Shown in pieces: positions 5,555-5,923 of a DNA stretch of 5,923 nt. The DNA is from Candidatus Dormiibacter sp. GTDB lineage: Bacteria; Chloroflexota; Dormibacteria; UBA8260. The DNA lies in assembly GCA_025450495.1 (NCBI GenBank), contig JANWHI010000075.1:1-5923 (forward strand), written 5' to 3'. A program made the translations under genes and the position numbers. Under the pieces are notes generated by a model. The model made no database searches. It was not told the DNA's origin and saw nothing but the letters and a program-made list of their open reading frames with translations. The stretch's first letter is position 1, and every line of letters starts with the position of its first letter.

Positions 5555-5584
5555 GTGTCCCACGCGCGCGATGTGAAGCGTTGA
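5555..5584 (+). CDS. Possible 9-codon leader reading frame overlapping the FemAB-like start
   Basis: GTG at 5555 opens a frame encoding VSHARDVKR and ends in TGA at 5582-5584, so its end overlaps the TTG start codon at 5581 as TTGA. The GTG lies where a leaderless transcript from TACGGT would begin. A ribosome finishing here would be positioned to restart on the TTG, which lacks a good Shine-Dalgarno of its own. It could equally be a chance short frame; there is no composition or conservation evidence, and it is too short to judge as a protein. Confidence 0.3.
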   Translation: MSHARDVKR

Positions 5585-5923
5585 GGCCGGCGACGCGCAG
5601 CGAGATCGGCGGCTGGGACGCTCTGGTCGTCGCCAATCCCGACGGCGGTCACATCCTGCAAAGCCGGGCGTGGGGCGAGTTCAAACGCGGCTGGGGATGG
5701 CGTCCAACCTACTGGATCGCCGAGGCTGCCGATGCGCAGGTCGCGATCCTATTCCTGCGCCGGCGCATTCCCGGGATGGGCGACCTGTGGTACGCACCCA
5801 AGGGGCCGGGCGTCGCCGACGCCGCCACGCTGGCGGTGATCCTCGCCGACCGCCAGTCGCTGCAATCCGCGTTCCTGGTCAAGGTGGAGCCCGAGCTCGA
5901 CTCGGCGCGCGCCGACACACGCG
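5581..5923 (+). CDS. FemAB/FemX-like peptidoglycan bridge aminoacyltransferase (C-terminus beyond window)
   Basis: The 114 residues present match the N-terminal GNAT-like half of the FemXAB family, which uses aminoacyl-tRNA to add amino acids to the lipid II or peptidoglycan stem peptide in the cytosol. Seen directly: W12 of the opening helix, the hallmark HILQSRAWGEFKRGWGW at 24-40 (family LQS-x-x-WGE-x-K...GW), then VAILFLRRRIPGMGDLWYAPKGPGV at about 58-82, matching the family's strand, loop and 'Y-x-P-(R/K)-GP' element. A stop at 5548 and the absence of an in-frame ATG or GTG before the conserved block leave TTG at 5581 as the probable start. Family length is about 330-420, so most of the gene is missing and the amino acid it adds cannot be inferred. 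It is divergent from HU, with a putative short leader frame in between. Confidence 0.88.
   Translation, partial: MRPATRSEIGGWDALVVANPDGGHILQSRAWGEFKRGWGWRPTYWIAEAADAQVAILFLRRRIPGMGDLWYAPKGPGVADAATLAVILADRQSLQSAFLVKVEPELDSARADTR

Noticed and set aside
1..5923. CRISPR array, insertion sequence, tRNA or toxin-antitoxin system
   Set aside because: No regularly spaced repeats, transposase motifs, cloverleaf-like segments or recognisable toxin were seen. The HTH/zinc-ribbon pair was considered as toxin-antitoxin, but the genes are divergent and the partner has no toxin signature.

Overview
This is a GC-rich bacterial window holding eight protein genes, nearly back to back, on both strands. The strong G/C bias at third codon positions, the FemAB-type transferase and several -10-like hexamers placed about 7 nt before a start codon suggest a high-GC Terrabacteria lineage such as Actinomycetota, Chloroflexota or Dormibacterota. 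That placement is inference; there is no rRNA or marker gene to fix it.

Left region (1-3334, all minus strand): a folate block read right to left. It runs from a small Cro/CI-type HTH regulator through folB (dihydroneopterin aldolase), folD (methylene-THF dehydrogenase/cyclohydrolase) and an unrecognised 185-aa protein to folC (folyl-polyglutamate/dihydrofolate synthase, cut by the window's left edge). folB/folD overlap by GTGA, the 185-aa gene starts 6 bp after folD, and folC starts inside the end of the 185-aa gene, so the last four genes look translationally coupled. The 185-aa protein carries an internal duplication.

Middle (3335-3773): a 73-bp divergent intergenic region separates the HTH gene from a plus-strand 121-aa protein with an N-terminal CxxC...CxxC zinc-ribbon-like motif. 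The HTH gene has a good sigma70-type promoter (TTGACA, 17 nt, TACCCT) overlapped by a small inverted repeat that could be an autoregulatory site.

Right region (3789-5923): a D-alanyl-D-alanine carboxypeptidase-family serine hydrolase (minus) lies downstream of an HU-type DNA-binding protein (minus), with a GC-rich stem-loop in the 52-bp gap between them. Divergent from HU, a FemAB/FemX-like peptidoglycan bridge aminoacyltransferase begins at a TTG codon and runs off the right edge. A possible 9-codon leader reading frame overlaps its start.

The genes are mostly housekeeping: one-carbon/folate metabolism, nucleoid structure and peptidoglycan maturation. I see no CRISPR array, mobile element, tRNA, rRNA or obvious defence system. 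The least explained items are the duplicated 185-aa protein, the divergent HTH/zinc-ribbon pair, the leaderless-looking starts and the short leader frame before the FemAB gene.
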